A stretch of DNA of 64,000 nucleotides from Pollenia angustigena (GCA_930367215.1 OV884056.1:49538308-49602307), one strand, 5' to 3'. Positions 1 to 11,865 are shown, counted from the stretch's first letter. Made by a program: numbers and translations. Notes: generated from the letters alone by a model not told the origin.

Positions 1-143
1 TCTTAAACAAGAATAAACGTAAATAAATAGATTTTGATAGATATTAAAAAAAAATCATCGATCAATTCGTTGTCGTTATTGTTCATCTCATAGGAGTCAC
101 TCGTGCTTTTTAGTGTTAAATAATTTGAGGGTAAAACATAATC

Positions 144-419
144 AGTCTGTGTTCATACGGCTCATGTCTTATTGACAAGATTGCTACTTTATAGGCGAGA
201 GGGACGAGGGGAAAAGAAACGTGTACACAGATGCATGTACTGTCTTTACGTTTTGCTTTCTTATTCGTTGTTTAATTTTGTTTTTGTTTTCAATATCAAA
301 TAAAAGAAAATAAAAAACATGGCGTCAACATGACATGATTCATTTGAACGCCAATTCATGTTCAAAGAAGAAAAAGGAATAATCTTGTCAATAAGACATG
401 AGCCGTACAAACACAGACT
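144..419. mobile_element. MITE with ~35-bp inverted ends, copy 1
   Basis: The left end starts AGTCTGTGTTCATACGGCTC and the right end is its reverse complement with few mismatches; the match runs about 35 bp. The interior has no coding potential. A second copy in the opposite orientation lies at 48710-49011 and shares the interior, including the segment near TTGAACATGAATTGGCGTTC. Two copies sharing both ends and interior make this a real family. I could not settle the target-site duplication, so the superfamily is open. Confidence 0.8.
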
Positions 420-467
420 CACGACAACATTTACCCAACCTTTTGAATCCAGATATACAATAAAAAA

Positions 468-748
468 CAAGTAAGAAAGTATAGTCGGTCAACACCGACA
501 CTATGATCTCCTGCACCACATTAGAACCTATGTACCAAATTTTATTAAATTATCTGCAAATTTGCGACCTGTACTTTACGCACAAGGTTTACATGGACAG
601 CCAGCCGAACAAACATAGTTAATTCGTCCCAGAAAGTGATTCTGAGTCAATCGGTATACGTAAAAGTGGGCTTAGGACCAATATTTTAAGGTGTTACAAA
701 CATCAGCACAAACGCATTACGCTCTTCACTATTGTGGTGTTGGTATAA
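468..748 (+). mobile_element. Truncated DINE-1/mini-me-like dispersed repeat
   Basis: It begins ACAAGTAAGAAAGTATAGTC and ends near ATTGTGGTGTTGGTATA. The same two ends occur in opposite orientation at 13952 and 13163. The middle, with a short GGACAGCC stretch followed by a line resembling GAGTCAATCGGTATACG, aligns with the GACA-rich part of the copy at 31201-32003. At about 280 bp against about 800 bp in the others, it is internally deleted. Family assignment rests on knowledge of dipteran mini-me elements, which carry a GTCY microsatellite. Confidence 0.6.
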
Positions 749-1204
749 ATATTTAATTGTTATGGTAAACATATTTAGCTAATTGATAAAATCGAATTAA
801 CGGTTGCTATATGTAACCTATTTCTCAAGTTCTTTAAACGATGTTTACTTGGCTAAATACCCTCTCTACTTCAGCGTTAGACCATGGAAGTGAGAGCAAC
901 TTTTTCTATAAAAAATTTTGTTGCCGCCTGCATATCTTTATTGAAATATTTGCAACCAGAAAGAAACACTGGTGTTTGTGTTGATCCATTTATAAATTTA
1001 ATAGTGGAATACTGTTGCTTAATTTTGAAAGATGTTTCAGCGTCATAGTTTATAGTGATTTAAACATTTGTAAAAGTTGTGATTTAAATTAAAGGCGATT
1101 TAATTGTTAAAAATGTTTATATTACTTTTATAAATTTTTATAATAAAATAAAAATTATTCTTTAAAAAGAAAAACGGCAAAATAAAATTGTTTGGCTATT
1201 CAAG
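749..1204. other. Unassigned AT-rich DNA
   Basis: No coding frame, RNA motif or paired terminal repeat was recognised here. Confidence 0.5.
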
Positions 1205-1311
1205 TTGAAAAATGGCTAAAAACAAAATGGCTAATGGCTAAACTAATTTTTTAATGGCTAAACAGGGTGAAAAATGGCTACATCTAGCCACTAAATGGCT
1301 AAATTGGCAAC
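1205..1311. repeat. hAT-like terminal region with repeated AATGGCTA
   Basis: The octamer AATGGCTA occurs at 1211, 1226, 1233, 1253, 1273 and 1294, and TAGCCA occurs inverted near 1285. The stretch ends in TTGGCAACACTG, which read on the minus strand is CAGTGTTGCCAA, a common hAT-type terminus. I could not find the partner end, so this is either one end of a truncated element or a degenerate element. Clustered subterminal motifs of this kind are usually transposase binding sites (family knowledge). Confidence 0.45.
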
Positions 1312-1413
1312 ACTGCATTTATGTTTAAAATCGTTTTAAATACAAAATTCATTTCTTCACTAAACAATTAAATGTAACTTAATTCACCGATGTGGTACAT
1401 TTTAATTCATTTT

Positions 1414-1533
1414 CAGCCCAATTATAAATAAAAATTCCCCGGGCGTTTTCTCCCATTTTGCCTATGTTAATTCAATTGTACAAATTGGAAAAGGGAAAAA
1501 AATCCCGGGGAATTTTTATTCATAATTGGGCTG
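1414..1533. mobile_element. Palindromic 120-bp MITE, CCCCGGG family, copy 1
   Basis: The arms read CAGCCCAATTAT..AAAAATTCCCCGGG on both strands, about 34 bp each with few mismatches, around a short centre (TGCCTATGTTAATTCAATTG). A rearranged second copy, inverted, is at 62308-62424 and matches the centre. There is no coding capacity. The target duplication is not clear. Confidence 0.8.
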
Positions 1534-3840
1534 TTTAAGTTTCCATTGGAAAAACTTAGCACGGTGGTCTTAATATTAAACCAATACAACAACAGGCAAA
1601 GCAACGGCAGACAACTGTTTTTTGAAGTCACCTTGTAAATAAATACACTTTTTTATGATATTTTTTTGTATTTTGTAGTGCTGCCATACTTTTATCTTAA
1701 TTAAATAAGACTTTGTAAACAAAACTCATGAAATCAATCTGCATTTAAATACGATTTAAGTTTACACGAAAAATAACTTAATATTATCCAGAAAATTGGG
1801 CATAAATTTAACATTCACGAAATTGAGATAATTAAACATTGAACGGCAAAAATCGTCTTTTATTTCACAAGACAATAATGCGATTGCCGCGATTTCTTTC
1901 TTTGAAAAAAAAAAAACGAATTGAATTGCGATGTAGGGTACAATAAAATATGTATGAAATTCTTATAAATGATTTCAACATGCAACAAAAAAAAAAAAAA
2001 AATCTTATGAATGTAATACCAAAAAAATATAATAAAAGTAACAACAATAATAAAAAAAAACATACTCATTCATACTTTTATGTATTGAAAATTTGCAAAT
2101 TTACCAGAGCAGAACATAATTCACAACCTTAAGAAACAAACAACAACAGCAAAAACAATTTTGATACAAACAATGTTGTTGAGTTCGTATCCCCACAATG
2201 AAAGATACATTTACAGTAAATAAATAAATAAAAATACTAAAAACACAAAAACAAATTTATTTGACTTCGTTTGGTTAGCAAGCAAATTTTTTTGTATTTT
2301 AATTTTAGTTAGTTTTGTTTTTTTTTCTTCTTTTTTTAGATACAATTTTGATCAAATAAATTAAATAAATTGGCAACAACCGTCAAGTTAGTTTTTGCTG
2401 CTGCCATTGCTAATGCCGCCGGTTTTTGGTTGCCATACAATGGCAGCTGTTTTCATTCCGTTGCGGCTTCCTGCAAAAAACGAAAAAAAAGAAATACATC
2501 TTCTTTCTCATGGTTCATGCAAACGGCAAAGATAAAAACGTTTTTTTTTCTCTATCAGCATCATTTCCACTTATTTGCAATTTTTCTGTGTTTTTAGTTT
2601 TTTGTTTAAATCTTAAAGATTTAATGTCAAACCAAAAACAGCAGATATCGGGCTTGAGTTGCATGCAGTTGCTGCTGGAAATTTGCTGTTAGGGAAAATA
2701 TGGGGGTGTGGATAATCTTCAGGATTAAAATTTGTTATTTTAAATAACAAGTACCCGTAAGTAGATTTGAAACAATGTAACATTAGTTTTATCTGAACTA
2801 TCATTAGTTTGAATTTGAATTCGTATTTGGCTAACAGTTGTTACGGTGTTTTTCTTAGTGTTTTCTCATAGATTTTTATTGAAATCATTATTTTTTTTTT
2901 TGCTTTTAGGTAAAATATTTCTGCTTAGGTAGAAGTCCGCCCACTGTTCGATAGTCTTATTAAATGTTCAAGTATTTAAGAGGGATTAATGAGCTTGTTT
3001 TGAGTAAGAGACGTCGTAAATTTTATAGATTAGTCTTAGATTAGACAAGTTTTTAAAAAGGTTCGCCGTTCGGAGCAGAAATAAAGAAAAAACTAAGTGG
3101 TAGGTATTTCGATTAACTATATACAAACTGCCAGTTTAAAATTGATGCCGGTAATTTGCAACTTAAAATTTAGTTTTAAATCTGGTTTCTTTAATTTGTT
3201 TTAATATCCGCAACGGCATAAAATTCGGCTTTTATTTTCTTCATAACACGCAGAGAAAAACATTTCTTTACAATCACCTCCAGCATAACTATTTCGAGTG
3301 AATAATGTTCAAACATATTGTGGTTAGTTTACATATTTTTGTCACCGGAAATCGCATCGAGAAGCCACAACCATATTAAAGTTTCATCTAAACATGTGAT
3401 TGGTTATAACGACCTCCACTACACAGAAAAAATTAAAAACCAAATTAAATTAACATATTAGTTAGAAATTGTACTATTCGTACTGATTTTCCGCCTGCAA
3501 ACAAATTGATCATATCAATTAACATATTTGCTAGTTTGAGCTTTTCTTGCTGTTGAGTTTCAATCAAGAGGCGTAATTGAAATGCGGCCACCAGCAAAAC
3601 AGGCTATATAAAACGGAAACACAAATCAAAATACTTTTTCAATCGACAAAGTTAATTGAAACAATTAAAAAATTGTTTGAAACTTTGAAATATTTTGAAA
3701 TTTGTTTGTATGTTTTTATATTTGCAAATGTACAAACAAACATTGTAATTTTTATTTCAGATTAAGGCAAATTAATTGGAACAATAAAAAAATTGTTTGT
3801 TTTGTATGCTTTAATTTTTGTCCTTAAAATTTTTGCAAAA
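1534..3840. other. AT-rich DNA without a recognised gene
   Basis: Long A and T runs cover 1985-2000, 2040-2060 and 2310-2340. The GC-richer patch at 2370-2480 has an open frame but no ATG-led protein I recognise. At 3421 a TA is followed by CACAGAAAAAATT, the end of the TA-target MITE family found at 24392 and 44729; its right end is not identifiable. I see nothing else to name. Confidence 0.5.
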
Positions 3841-4400
3841 TATACTTGCCCCTTATCACGATTCATTGGGGCGTTTCCGTACAAAAATGACGGTTTGATT
3901 AAATTCTTAAAATTTGGCCCCTGTAGCTCTTCGGATGCACTAGATGGGTCAAATGTATGACCAACTCCACTTTATTTCTATTTCTTAAGGGGGCTCACAT
4001 AAAAATTTTCAATACAGACCAGAAATATATTGAAAAAAAAAGTTCCATAACTGCCTAGGAGTCGCTCCTAGGGGGATAAAATGTATGACCGACCTCCATT
4101 GATTTTTTGTCCTAAACCTTTTCCTTAACCATACTTGCCCCTTATCACCATCCATTAGGCATGATTCTATACAAATATGGCGGTTAAATAAAATTTTTTT
4201 AATTTGGCCCCAGCAGCGCCTAGGATGCCCCTATTTTTATTATTTAGTCCCATCATTTGTTTCTAACATATGTACTCGCTATATCTATTTCTTAAGGGGA
4301 CTGCCATGCAAAATTTCTTTCGTCTTTAACATTTTCTCAAAACATACTTGCCCTTTATCTCCACCCCTTTGGGGGCTCCCATACAAATATTGCTTTTTAT
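3841..4400. repeat. Degenerate tandem repeat, three units
   Basis: The phrase ATACTTGCCCCTTATCAC recurs at about 3841 and 4131, and in diverged form (ATACTTGCCCTTTATCTC) at about 4344. Each is followed by a CCATT/CCTTTGGGG segment, then ATACAAATATGGCGG or a variant, then AATTTGGCCCC. Unit spacing is about 290 and then about 213 bp, so the last unit is shortened. No reading frame spans the units. Confidence 0.65.
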
Positions 4401-5387
4401 GAACACAATTTTAATTCAACTTAAGAGAATTAAAATTGTGCATCTTTTGTAAATTTTCTATACTTGTAGAAAAAATTAGAAGCACAGCAGTGCAATTAAT
4501 TAAATTGTTTATTTTCTGAACACTGTTTGATAATATCGAATAGATAGTCAATTTTATTTCTAATGGTATCGTTTGGTTATTCAAAAACAATGATCATATC
4601 GAAACTTCTTTTATGTATGAAATTCACCAACAATTTATCGATTGACCGGTGTAGTCGGTGATTTTCGAGTACTGTAAGACCTCGTGCAGTTCCAAATTAT
4701 GGCAACATTACTTCACCGCAAGGAGTTATTGAATTGAAGGATACCTTGAAACTTCCCCCAGGCGCCGTTTTCATCAGTTAAGCATGTCTATGCGGTCTTT
4801 GCCATAAACTTTACACAACCCAGTAAACAAAATTTGGGTTTTTTGAAGCACTACAGAGAAAAAGCGCATACTCAAGCGCTTCAATTAGAGAGCTCTTATA
4901 AAGCAGTAAGTGATAACGAATAAAACATACAAAAAAGTTGCTTTTTTAGTGCTGACAAAGAAGAGGGGTTTTAAGCGAAAAAAAATATGTTATGGTTTAC
5001 GAAAATTATTGAAAAAAGGCATTTAAACAAGTTAAAGCAAAACATTAATGAATATGTTAATATAGTTAGCCCTTAAAAAAGCACTCTAGGAGCGCTTTGT
5101 TTGCATGTTAAAAGAAGCGCTTATTGTCAGCAGAAAATAGTCCTCCAAACCGGGAACACCCCATACAAAAATCAGGCATCCCATCAGCAGGTTTGAAGCG
5201 ATTTGAGGTATGAATTCATACAAAAAACCTGCTCCTTTTGGAGCACGTTTTTACTGGGAAGTTACATATTTTTCAAAATATAAGATTCAATTTGTAAACA
5301 AACTAATACCGAATGATACACAATTACGCGTTTTACTTTACCCGATCGAAAAAAATCGTTTTTTTCTGATTTTACCTGTCCACGGCG
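4401..5387. other. Unassigned region with short inverted motifs
   Basis: The GCGCTT / AAGCGC words around 4862-4890 and 5085-5120 are inverted relative to each other, as are AGCAGGTTT at 5187 and AAACCTGCT at 5224. These may mark a small decayed element, but I could not find clear ends or a duplication. No gene recognised. Confidence 0.35.
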
Positions 5388-7405
5388 CACACTGGGGATT
5401 TTTGTATGGAGGTGAGGAAAAAAATATATTTGTCAAAAAATATAATGATTTCATTAAAAGATTTTTTTTAATTTTTAATTCATTATTTATTTTAAATCTA
5501 TTTTTAATTTCATCACAAACTTAGTTTTATTTATATAGTTATACACAAAAGTAATCAAAATAAAGAAAGCTAGAAAAATATATATCGTTACCTACAATGT
5601 AAAAAGCCCTAACTAACAAACAATTTAAATGAATTTTTTAATTTTTAATTTATTATTTATTTTAAATCTATTTTTAATTTATTATTCTAAAAGAGCCTTA
5701 TCTTTGTCGCTTATATCACTATGCTTTTTCTGGCTAAATGAAGAAGTCAAGTGTGAGATCATGGGATCTGATGTTGACATCAGTGTCTAAGGCGATATTT
5801 TTTATAGTCTTTGTTACGACTTTCCTGAGCCTCTTCGGACAATAAGCCTACAGGAAAAATTCACTTTTCAATTATATATTTTCCATGAATCAGAATTTTG
5901 TGGAGTGTTGGCGGCATATTGTACCACTCGTGCAGGCAATAAACTTTTTTGCCGTCTCTAGACAAAAATCACCAAATGTTTTCGGATCTAGTGCCTCGGT
6001 AATTGTTATAGCTTCGAGAATTGTTGGAAACCTCTTGATTATGTCTTCATCTAGACCCGTGATTTCGGAAATCAAAGCAGGATTAGCAAAGAATCTTCGT
6101 GACGTATTTCCTGAATTTGTCGTACCAGAGCCTTGCTTAACAGTATCAACCTGTATTCCAATTTTCTCTTTAATTTCACGCTTTATCAAACATTTTCGGG
6201 CTTCTTTTATCGGACGAGTATTTGAGTCGACTCTCCCACGTTTAAATTCAATATTGTAAGCCACATGCAAAAGACACTCCATCAGCTTAATACAGGTAAC
6301 CAACGGAAAAACCCAAATAATGATAAAAGTGCACTTTCCTTTCTTCCCTTTCAATTGTCCACGCACATTTATTACCGTTTATTACTTTGCTACCGCAATC
6401 ATAAAAATCAAATAACCTTTTTTTTTAATTCTGAGAATCATAAAAAAAGTCATAAATGTTTTTGCAAATAATTTTGTTCATATCTCGAGCAAATTTTTGA
6501 AATGGATACCTTCACTTAATTGTGAATAAAAGCGTAACGCGTTTATCGATTTTCATGATTTTTGTCTCATTTATTTCATATGTTATGCGACTTTACGTGA
6601 AAGTAATAGGACTAAAAATTTTTTTTTACTGTTTTGGATTTTTTATGAATTAAAAATAAAAAATTTAAATTTTTTGGGCAAAAAATATATTTTTTCTTCA
6701 TACATTTATTTATAACTGCGAAACTGTTGCTTATGTAGCAAAATGTTATATAAACAGATGAAAGTAATTGTAATTCTTGATTTTTCTAAATTTTTTTCAG
6801 CAAAATCCGACTAGTGGTTCTTGAGTTATGTTAAACAAAAGAGCCTTATCAGAATTGAGTCCCGAATCAACCAGCTGAAAAATGTTGTACTGTGTAATGC
6901 AACAAATTGAGAGGTGGCACCTGGTGGCACTTGAAATTGATTAATAATGTTAAAACAGATATGAGACAATGTATTAGTAGTGATTTCCAACGGTGGGAAA
7001 GTAAGGCTAAAATTGCAGGTTCAAATGTTTGGAGAAAAAAGGGATTTTTGTTATATGTTCATAAAAATACACAAAAAAAAAAAAAAAAACCTAAGTCTCT
7101 GCAGATTTGTTTTTTCAATTTTAGTATACTGAAATATACTACTTCAAATAGAAAAAAAAAGAAAAACGTTAGCTCACATAGTAAAATAATATTCGTATTT
7201 AAATTCTTAGGTTTAAATTAAGTTGGTTCGGTAAAACACACAAGTTCTGAGTTTGAGACGAATATAAAAAAAAAACCGGCAGTCAGATCGGAGTAATTCT
7301 TTTTGATTTGATTGTACCATTTAGTCTAAAATTTCAACATATCACTGCATATTGCATTAAGACTATGTTGACAATTTTACTTTTTTCCGCGAAATCCCCA
7401 GTGTG
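5388..7405 (-). mobile_element. 2.0-kb DNA transposon with CACACTGGGGATTT ends
   Basis: CACACTGGGGATTT at 5388-5401 is perfectly inverted at 7392-7405. Between them lies a decayed minus-strand protein gene (5890-6366), so the pair probably brackets one transposon. The inverted match is only about 14 bp. I found no matching flanking duplication, so the superfamily is undetermined. An unrelated pairing of two short words cannot be fully excluded. Confidence 0.55.
5890..6366 (-). pseudogene. C-terminal part of a transposon-encoded protein
   Basis: An open minus-strand frame of 158 codons lies inside the element bounded by the CACACTGGGGATTT repeats. Residues around 30-45 (MECLLHVAYNIEFKRGRV), then a charged stretch, then GNTSRRFFANPALISEITGL followed by a region ending in a DFCLETAKKF-like segment, resemble a protein family I recall from many arthropod and cnidarian repeats. 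There the motif is typically close to NDGNTARRFF..ITGI and precedes a YC.ETA-type line. I do not know its transposase superfamily and will not assign one. The usual N-terminal half is absent or decayed between 6370 and 7390, and the family's usual C-terminal extension is missing. The initiator ATG is simply the first in frame; the original protein was probably longer. Confidence 0.45.
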
Positions 7406-9139
7406 AGGCGGTCAATTTTACGTCTTTAGATTTATTTTCTTTTGAGCAAAGGTGTATTCCAATAATTCAAGAATCATCCAAAAGCTTAAGAACATGAAAT
7501 AAAATTAGAAAGATATTCACTAAATAGATCATGAGCTAACTTGTGGGTTACCCTGTACTTTACGGGTAATAATTTTTAAAAACTTTTTTTAGAAATAACA
7601 TTAATTTTATATGAAACTGTCAGATTATTTTAAATATTCTAACATAACATGCCGAAAAAAGTCGTTCTTAACAACAACAACATAAATAACAAAGATTAAG
7701 CACGTCTCGTCTATTCTTTAAAACATAAAACTTGATTATATAATTTTTACCATTTCAAACTCATCATAAGCTTAAGTCTTTTTTTTTTTTCTCCATTTCC
7801 AATGCGGCTGCAAAACTCTCAATTAAAGCCATTGAGTAGATAAAAATTACCGCTGGCTCTAAACGTCCGCAGCAGTGCACCAAAGTGTAGTGTCCTTAAA
7901 GTAGGGCAGTGCAAAACCATTTCAACAATACAACTGAGAATAAAAGACAGACTAACAAACAAAAAAAAAGAATGTTTTTCAAGATTCATTCAATATGTAT
8001 TTATCATTGTGCCTGGTATTCATGCACTCGTATGTATAAAATACTTGGAATAAGGACAGATATTTTGTATTGTAAAATACTTAAATAAAATGAGAAAAGA
8101 AAAAAACGTGCTTTAGAAAATATTTTGTAAATGATGGCAAAAAAATAACAGCAGCAGCAGCAAAAAAATAGTGACAATAAAAAGAAACTGACATGTAGAG
8201 AAGCAAACAAACGGTCATAAGGACGACCGGGCTGGGGCAAAGGCTTACAATATAGACACATAAAACTTAAAGAGGAAAGACACGTAAATGGAAACAAAAA
8301 ATTCAATGACAGAAAAACCATAATAAATGTATGTCTGTACGATTATAAAGGGGAGGGAAAAACTTCAAACATTATTAAAGAAAGAAAAAAAAAAAAAAAC
8401 AATACCAGAAATAAACTCAAAACGGAAGGAAGTTCAACATTAGTAGAATAGAACATGTTTAACAAGATTATCGATAACGTTAAATGAAAAAAATAAATAA
8501 ATAAATAAATAGTAAGTAATAAAAGAGACGAAAATAAAAACTGTAAACCAATACTTAAGAGACATGGAAATATTACCGCCAAAAGCGTTACAATATCCGA
8601 AATCCACATGCCAAACAGCCGACCAATTGATAACACGCAAAAGAAAAAGGTTGCCTTGCCTTCCTGCCTGCTTGTTTGTGTACAGCCAACCCTCCATTCA
8701 GACTGCCCGTTTATAAAAATGTGTTGAACAACAAAAATATTGCGTGTACAATGAGCATTTGGGGAATAATATTTGAAATTAGATGATTATAACAAAAAAT
8801 AACTAAATTATGTATATAAAATGTAAGAATAACAAAAATAAGATTAAAAAAGTTATAAACAGAAAATAATACTTTTTCCATAAAATAAATTAATCCTGTT
8901 TTTATTTTAAACACCTTTCCACAAATAAAACAACATTTGATTTGTTGAAAGTTCTTTTGGTTACTCCCAATATTTGTAACATGACGAAATTTGAACCGCC
9001 AATAAGTTATTTCATTATTTTTTCTGAAACCAAACTAATTTTTCCTAAATTCCGCAAGACCAAAGTTTGTTGTTACAAAGGATTTTGGGCGTCTCTACAC
9101 AGAATTAAAATTAAGTTTCCATATTAATATTCTCCTTCT
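7406..9139. other. AT-rich DNA with simple repeats
   Basis: It holds (AAAT)n at 8491-8510 and a short CAG run at 8147-8162. Several A-runs give long stop-free frames that look like translation of simple sequence rather than genes. Nothing is recognised as a gene or RNA. Confidence 0.5.
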
Positions 9140-9403
9140 GTCTCTGGGATAAGTGGTTTAGGTAGAATTAAAATTAAATCGACTTTATAATTCAATCTTA
9201 GTTTTACTTAAATCAATCCCATTTCCGGATTATTTCAAGTAGGAATTCGGGATTAAATATGTATAAGTTAAGTATATCGCACTTGAATAATCCTTACTTG
9301 AATCAATCATTCTGAACCTGATTCAAGAAAATCTGTACGTAGCGAACTATTCAACACGTTTTGAATTAATTTAAGTACGGATGGATTGATTATTCTTTCA
9401 GTG
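9140..9403 (-). mobile_element. MITE, CACTGAAA..TACTTAAATCAA family, copy 1
   Basis: Read on the minus strand it starts CACTGAAAGAATAATCAATC and continues CATCCGTACTTAAATTAATT, matching the plus-strand copy that starts at 14387. A TA dinucleotide follows position 9403. The interior repeats variants of the phrase TACTTAAATCAATCC. The left boundary is approximate, set by the shared GGATAAGTGGTTTAGGTAGAAT segment. Confidence 0.55.
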
Positions 9404-10020
9404 TAGCTTATAAATATTTTAGACCAGAATTGGTAAGTCAGTGTTCGCGGTTCATTTATCGTTGCCAATATTAAAGTCGCGACGAAATTTGAATTTTTAG
9501 GAGAGCAAAAGTACTCCAACGCCTTCCAATTCTTGTGGAAACCGTAAGGCAAGGTTATCCACCTTATGTTCTCAAGTATATTCCTATGCCCTAGGGTCCA
9601 TATTATCTTGATCTCATTATTGATCTTTTTATTTTAGTCAAGGGACAATAAAGGGCTGTTTTTGTTCTCAGTGAGGGGGAATCCAAGGTAGCAACGGTGG
9701 TACGGCTATCGGTGTAAATATTCACCGTAGTCATTGATACAGCAGTCCTTAGCTGCCTTGATCACAAGTTATTATTTCTGCAAAACGCTACAGTAATCCG
9801 CGAAACCTTTAGGTTAGGCTTTTTTAAGTACACTCCGACAAAAATGCGTAAATAATACCTAAAGTCACACCAAGGAACGCATGTATTTTCTTCTTAAATC
9901 TATCTTGTATTGTTGTCACTAGCAGCTCCATATACATCACTATGGGGATTATTTATTGGGGCCATCCATAAACTTGTGAATTTCGAGAACTATAATAAAT
10001 GTTTGTAAGCAATTGTATTC
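9404..10020. other. Unassigned, possible LINE RNase H trace
   Basis: The minus strand near 9560-9610 reads IWTLGHRNILEN, loosely like the WVPGHxGxxGN motif of LINE RNase H domains. The flanking frame is broken and I could not confirm neighbouring motifs. Treated as unassigned. Confidence 0.25.
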
Positions 10021-10022
10021 AT

Positions 10023-10041
10023 ACAGGGTGTCCGCCGGGAA
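10023..10041. repeat. Terminal inverted repeat of the Tc1/mariner relic
   Basis: ACAGGGTGTCCGCCGGGAA sits about 80 bp beyond the transposase stop codon and has the CAGGGTGTCC form common in this superfamily. Its expected partner beyond 10623 is not visible. A close inverted match instead lies inside the coding region (10533-10546). Confidence 0.5.
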
Positions 10042-10122
10042 GGTATACTGCTTTGTTTGTTATAATTTTTGATTAAATGAAAGAGAATGGACCTTGATAA
10101 ATGCTTGATTTAGTGTCGGCAA

Positions 10123-10623
10123 TTATGTATGGAATACAATATCAGATAAATGTCCGCCTCTGTTAGCCTCACAAATGCTCATTATGATTTTTTCATGAAA
10201 ATCGGGGTTGTAATGGGTGTTCTGTAACATCCTTTTTTCATATGTACGGCGGCGTGAATGGTCTTGTGTTAACTGAATCTTAAATAGAAACAGTTGCAAA
10301 TCCTTGTTCAAAATTGTGGCCAAAGTTGTTCTTTGAACACCAGGCTCCTGAGCACGGCGTCGAATTGAGGTTGATGGATTGTTTTAAACACTTTCTTGAG
10401 CAGCAGTAATGTTTTCAGCCGATCAGGCAGTACGTTGTGTTCCATGCTTGGGCCTATCACCTACAGACCCTCTTTCTTCGAAATCATTCACTACACGTAA
10501 ATAGTGCGTTTTGTTTGTTGGCACGTTGCTTCTCCCGGCGGACAACCTTATTTTATAAAACATTTGGACGATTTTTCTCTTTGATCTCAGTTTAAACTCA
10601 TCCGTAGAGACTGGGTTATTCAA
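10123..10623 (-). pseudogene. Tc1/mariner-type transposase, internally deleted
   Basis: One minus-strand frame runs through the gene with two internal stops. The N-terminal part has the helix-turn-helix/linker line NDFEERGSVGDRPKHGTQRT, then a PSTSIRRRAQEPGV segment, then the motif KDLQLFLFKIQLTQ typical of this IS630-Tc1-mariner group, then NPDFHEKIIMS. From there the frame jumps directly to the family C-terminus, NRGGHLSDIVFHT, and a stop. The section that should carry the three catalytic acidic residues (SDE, QQDG and DLTPLD regions) is therefore deleted, so the protein cannot have transposase activity. A TIR-like ACAGGGTGTCCGCCGGGAA lies downstream at 10023-10041. The same protein group appears at 29.3, 44-47.6 and 58-60 kb. 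Confidence 0.8.
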
Positions 10624-10639
10624 AAAGGAATTACAAATT

Positions 10640-11149
10640 AAATTGAAACATTTTATATATTCAACGTTCCGAACTTTTTACGTTTGGATTTTCGATCCCA
10701 ACTTATGCTTGGATTGGTTGCCAAGTCCTCAGTGGCTGTTTCATTTTGCAATTCCTTTAAGTTTAGAAATTTGGAATATGCTTTAAAATATTTAGGCATG
10801 CCATGCCACATATTCGTTTTTTCTAATTTCGTTTCATATTTTCTTATTTTTATTTAAATTTAAGAAATTTATTTATCGACGGCTTCGCAAAGCCAAAGTC
10901 GAGTACTAAACTTCACTCTCTAATCAAAATGCATTTTCCGGTGGACCATAGCAGCTTCTTCGCATAAGGAAAATCGTCTAATGTTGTCGTTAACGAGCTA
11001 AAATACGGGCCCGATTTGGTAAATTTTTAGTACCAAATAAACCAAAGGTTAAAAATTTTTTATCCCATACTACTTATACTAGTTTTTGAAGGAAAAAGTT
11101 AATGAAATAAAAATATCTGGTATAAGTTAGTATGTCTTACACTCATAGA
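10640..11149. other. Unassigned AT-rich DNA
   Basis: A palindromic GGCTTCGCAAAGCC at 10881-10894 preceded by GGCATGCCATGCC (10796) echoes GGCTTAGCAAAGCC at 30088 preceded by GGCATGCC at 30059. This is possibly a shared dispersed repeat of unknown kind. No gene recognised. Confidence 0.35.
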
Positions 11150-11835
11150 AGACTTCATCTTCATATCGATGATGACAAATGTCATCAATAAGGTAAAAAG
11201 TGACATCAATCCAAGACGAACTTAATTATAAAATTTTTCCATATTTTATGCGTTGTCTATGCTATGACTACAATGACATCAATTCGATGTCATATTTTGT
11301 GTATTATTAACACTATTTTCATGTTTAAAAAGTAAAATAAGAAGCAAAAATTCCCATACTATATTTGTTTTAACTATTAAGTTAAATTCATCAAATTTTC
11401 AAAGTAGAATGATTACGATAACCATATCGGGCATGCTGCTGGTGTCTTATAATTGAGAGTTCTTCTGTAAACAAAGGGCAGAATACAAGAATAGTGAAAC
11501 AAACATAACGGGTAAGTAAATAATAGTAGTCTCTTTCTTTGACTTAACCCAATGACTCAATTTAATGACGGGTTGTCTTTAAATTTAGCCTAATGAGTCC
11601 TTTCTCCGATGTTACTGAGTCATCGCACTGAAGAGATTTTTTATTTAACTGAGTCCTATTCATTATTTCTATGATGCCGATGTGTCAACGCATTGATGAT
11701 ATAATATCAACTGATGACAGTTTGGCCAAGTTATATTAAGGCTGACATCACAATGATGAAAAGTGTTATAGGGTAAAAAACAAAGACACTTGTCATAGAA
11801 CTGATGTCAAAATACATAAGCGTTATGACGCCTTT
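11150..11835. mobile_element. Element with TGATGTCA-rich arms and shared core
   Basis: Both flanks carry many copies of TGATGTCA/TGACATCA-like words (11165-11300 and 11670-11815). Between them, on the minus strand, is the core GAAGAACTCTCAATTATAAG..CACCAGCAGCATGCCCGATA, also present at 15190, 22080 and, diverged, 46985. Exact ends were not resolved. There is no coding frame of note. It looks like a non-autonomous element whose arms hold repeated binding-site-like words. Confidence 0.5.
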
Positions 11836-11865
11836 TCTATCAGTGTACCCTTTACAGTCCAAAAG

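Noticed and set aside
2370..2597. Open frame with an alanine-rich start resembling a signal peptide.
   Set aside because: It starts with TTG rather than ATG, soon becomes K/F-rich simple sequence, and has no cleavage site or homologous motif.
5690..6850. AAGAGCCTTATC direct repeat at 5691 and 6839 as a target duplication.
   Set aside because: No inverted ends next to either copy. Both fall inside the larger transposon and are probably internal repeats.
9560..9620. LINE RNase H-like WTLGHRNILEN.
   Set aside because: A single short motif with broken frames on either side and no other LINE motif in order.
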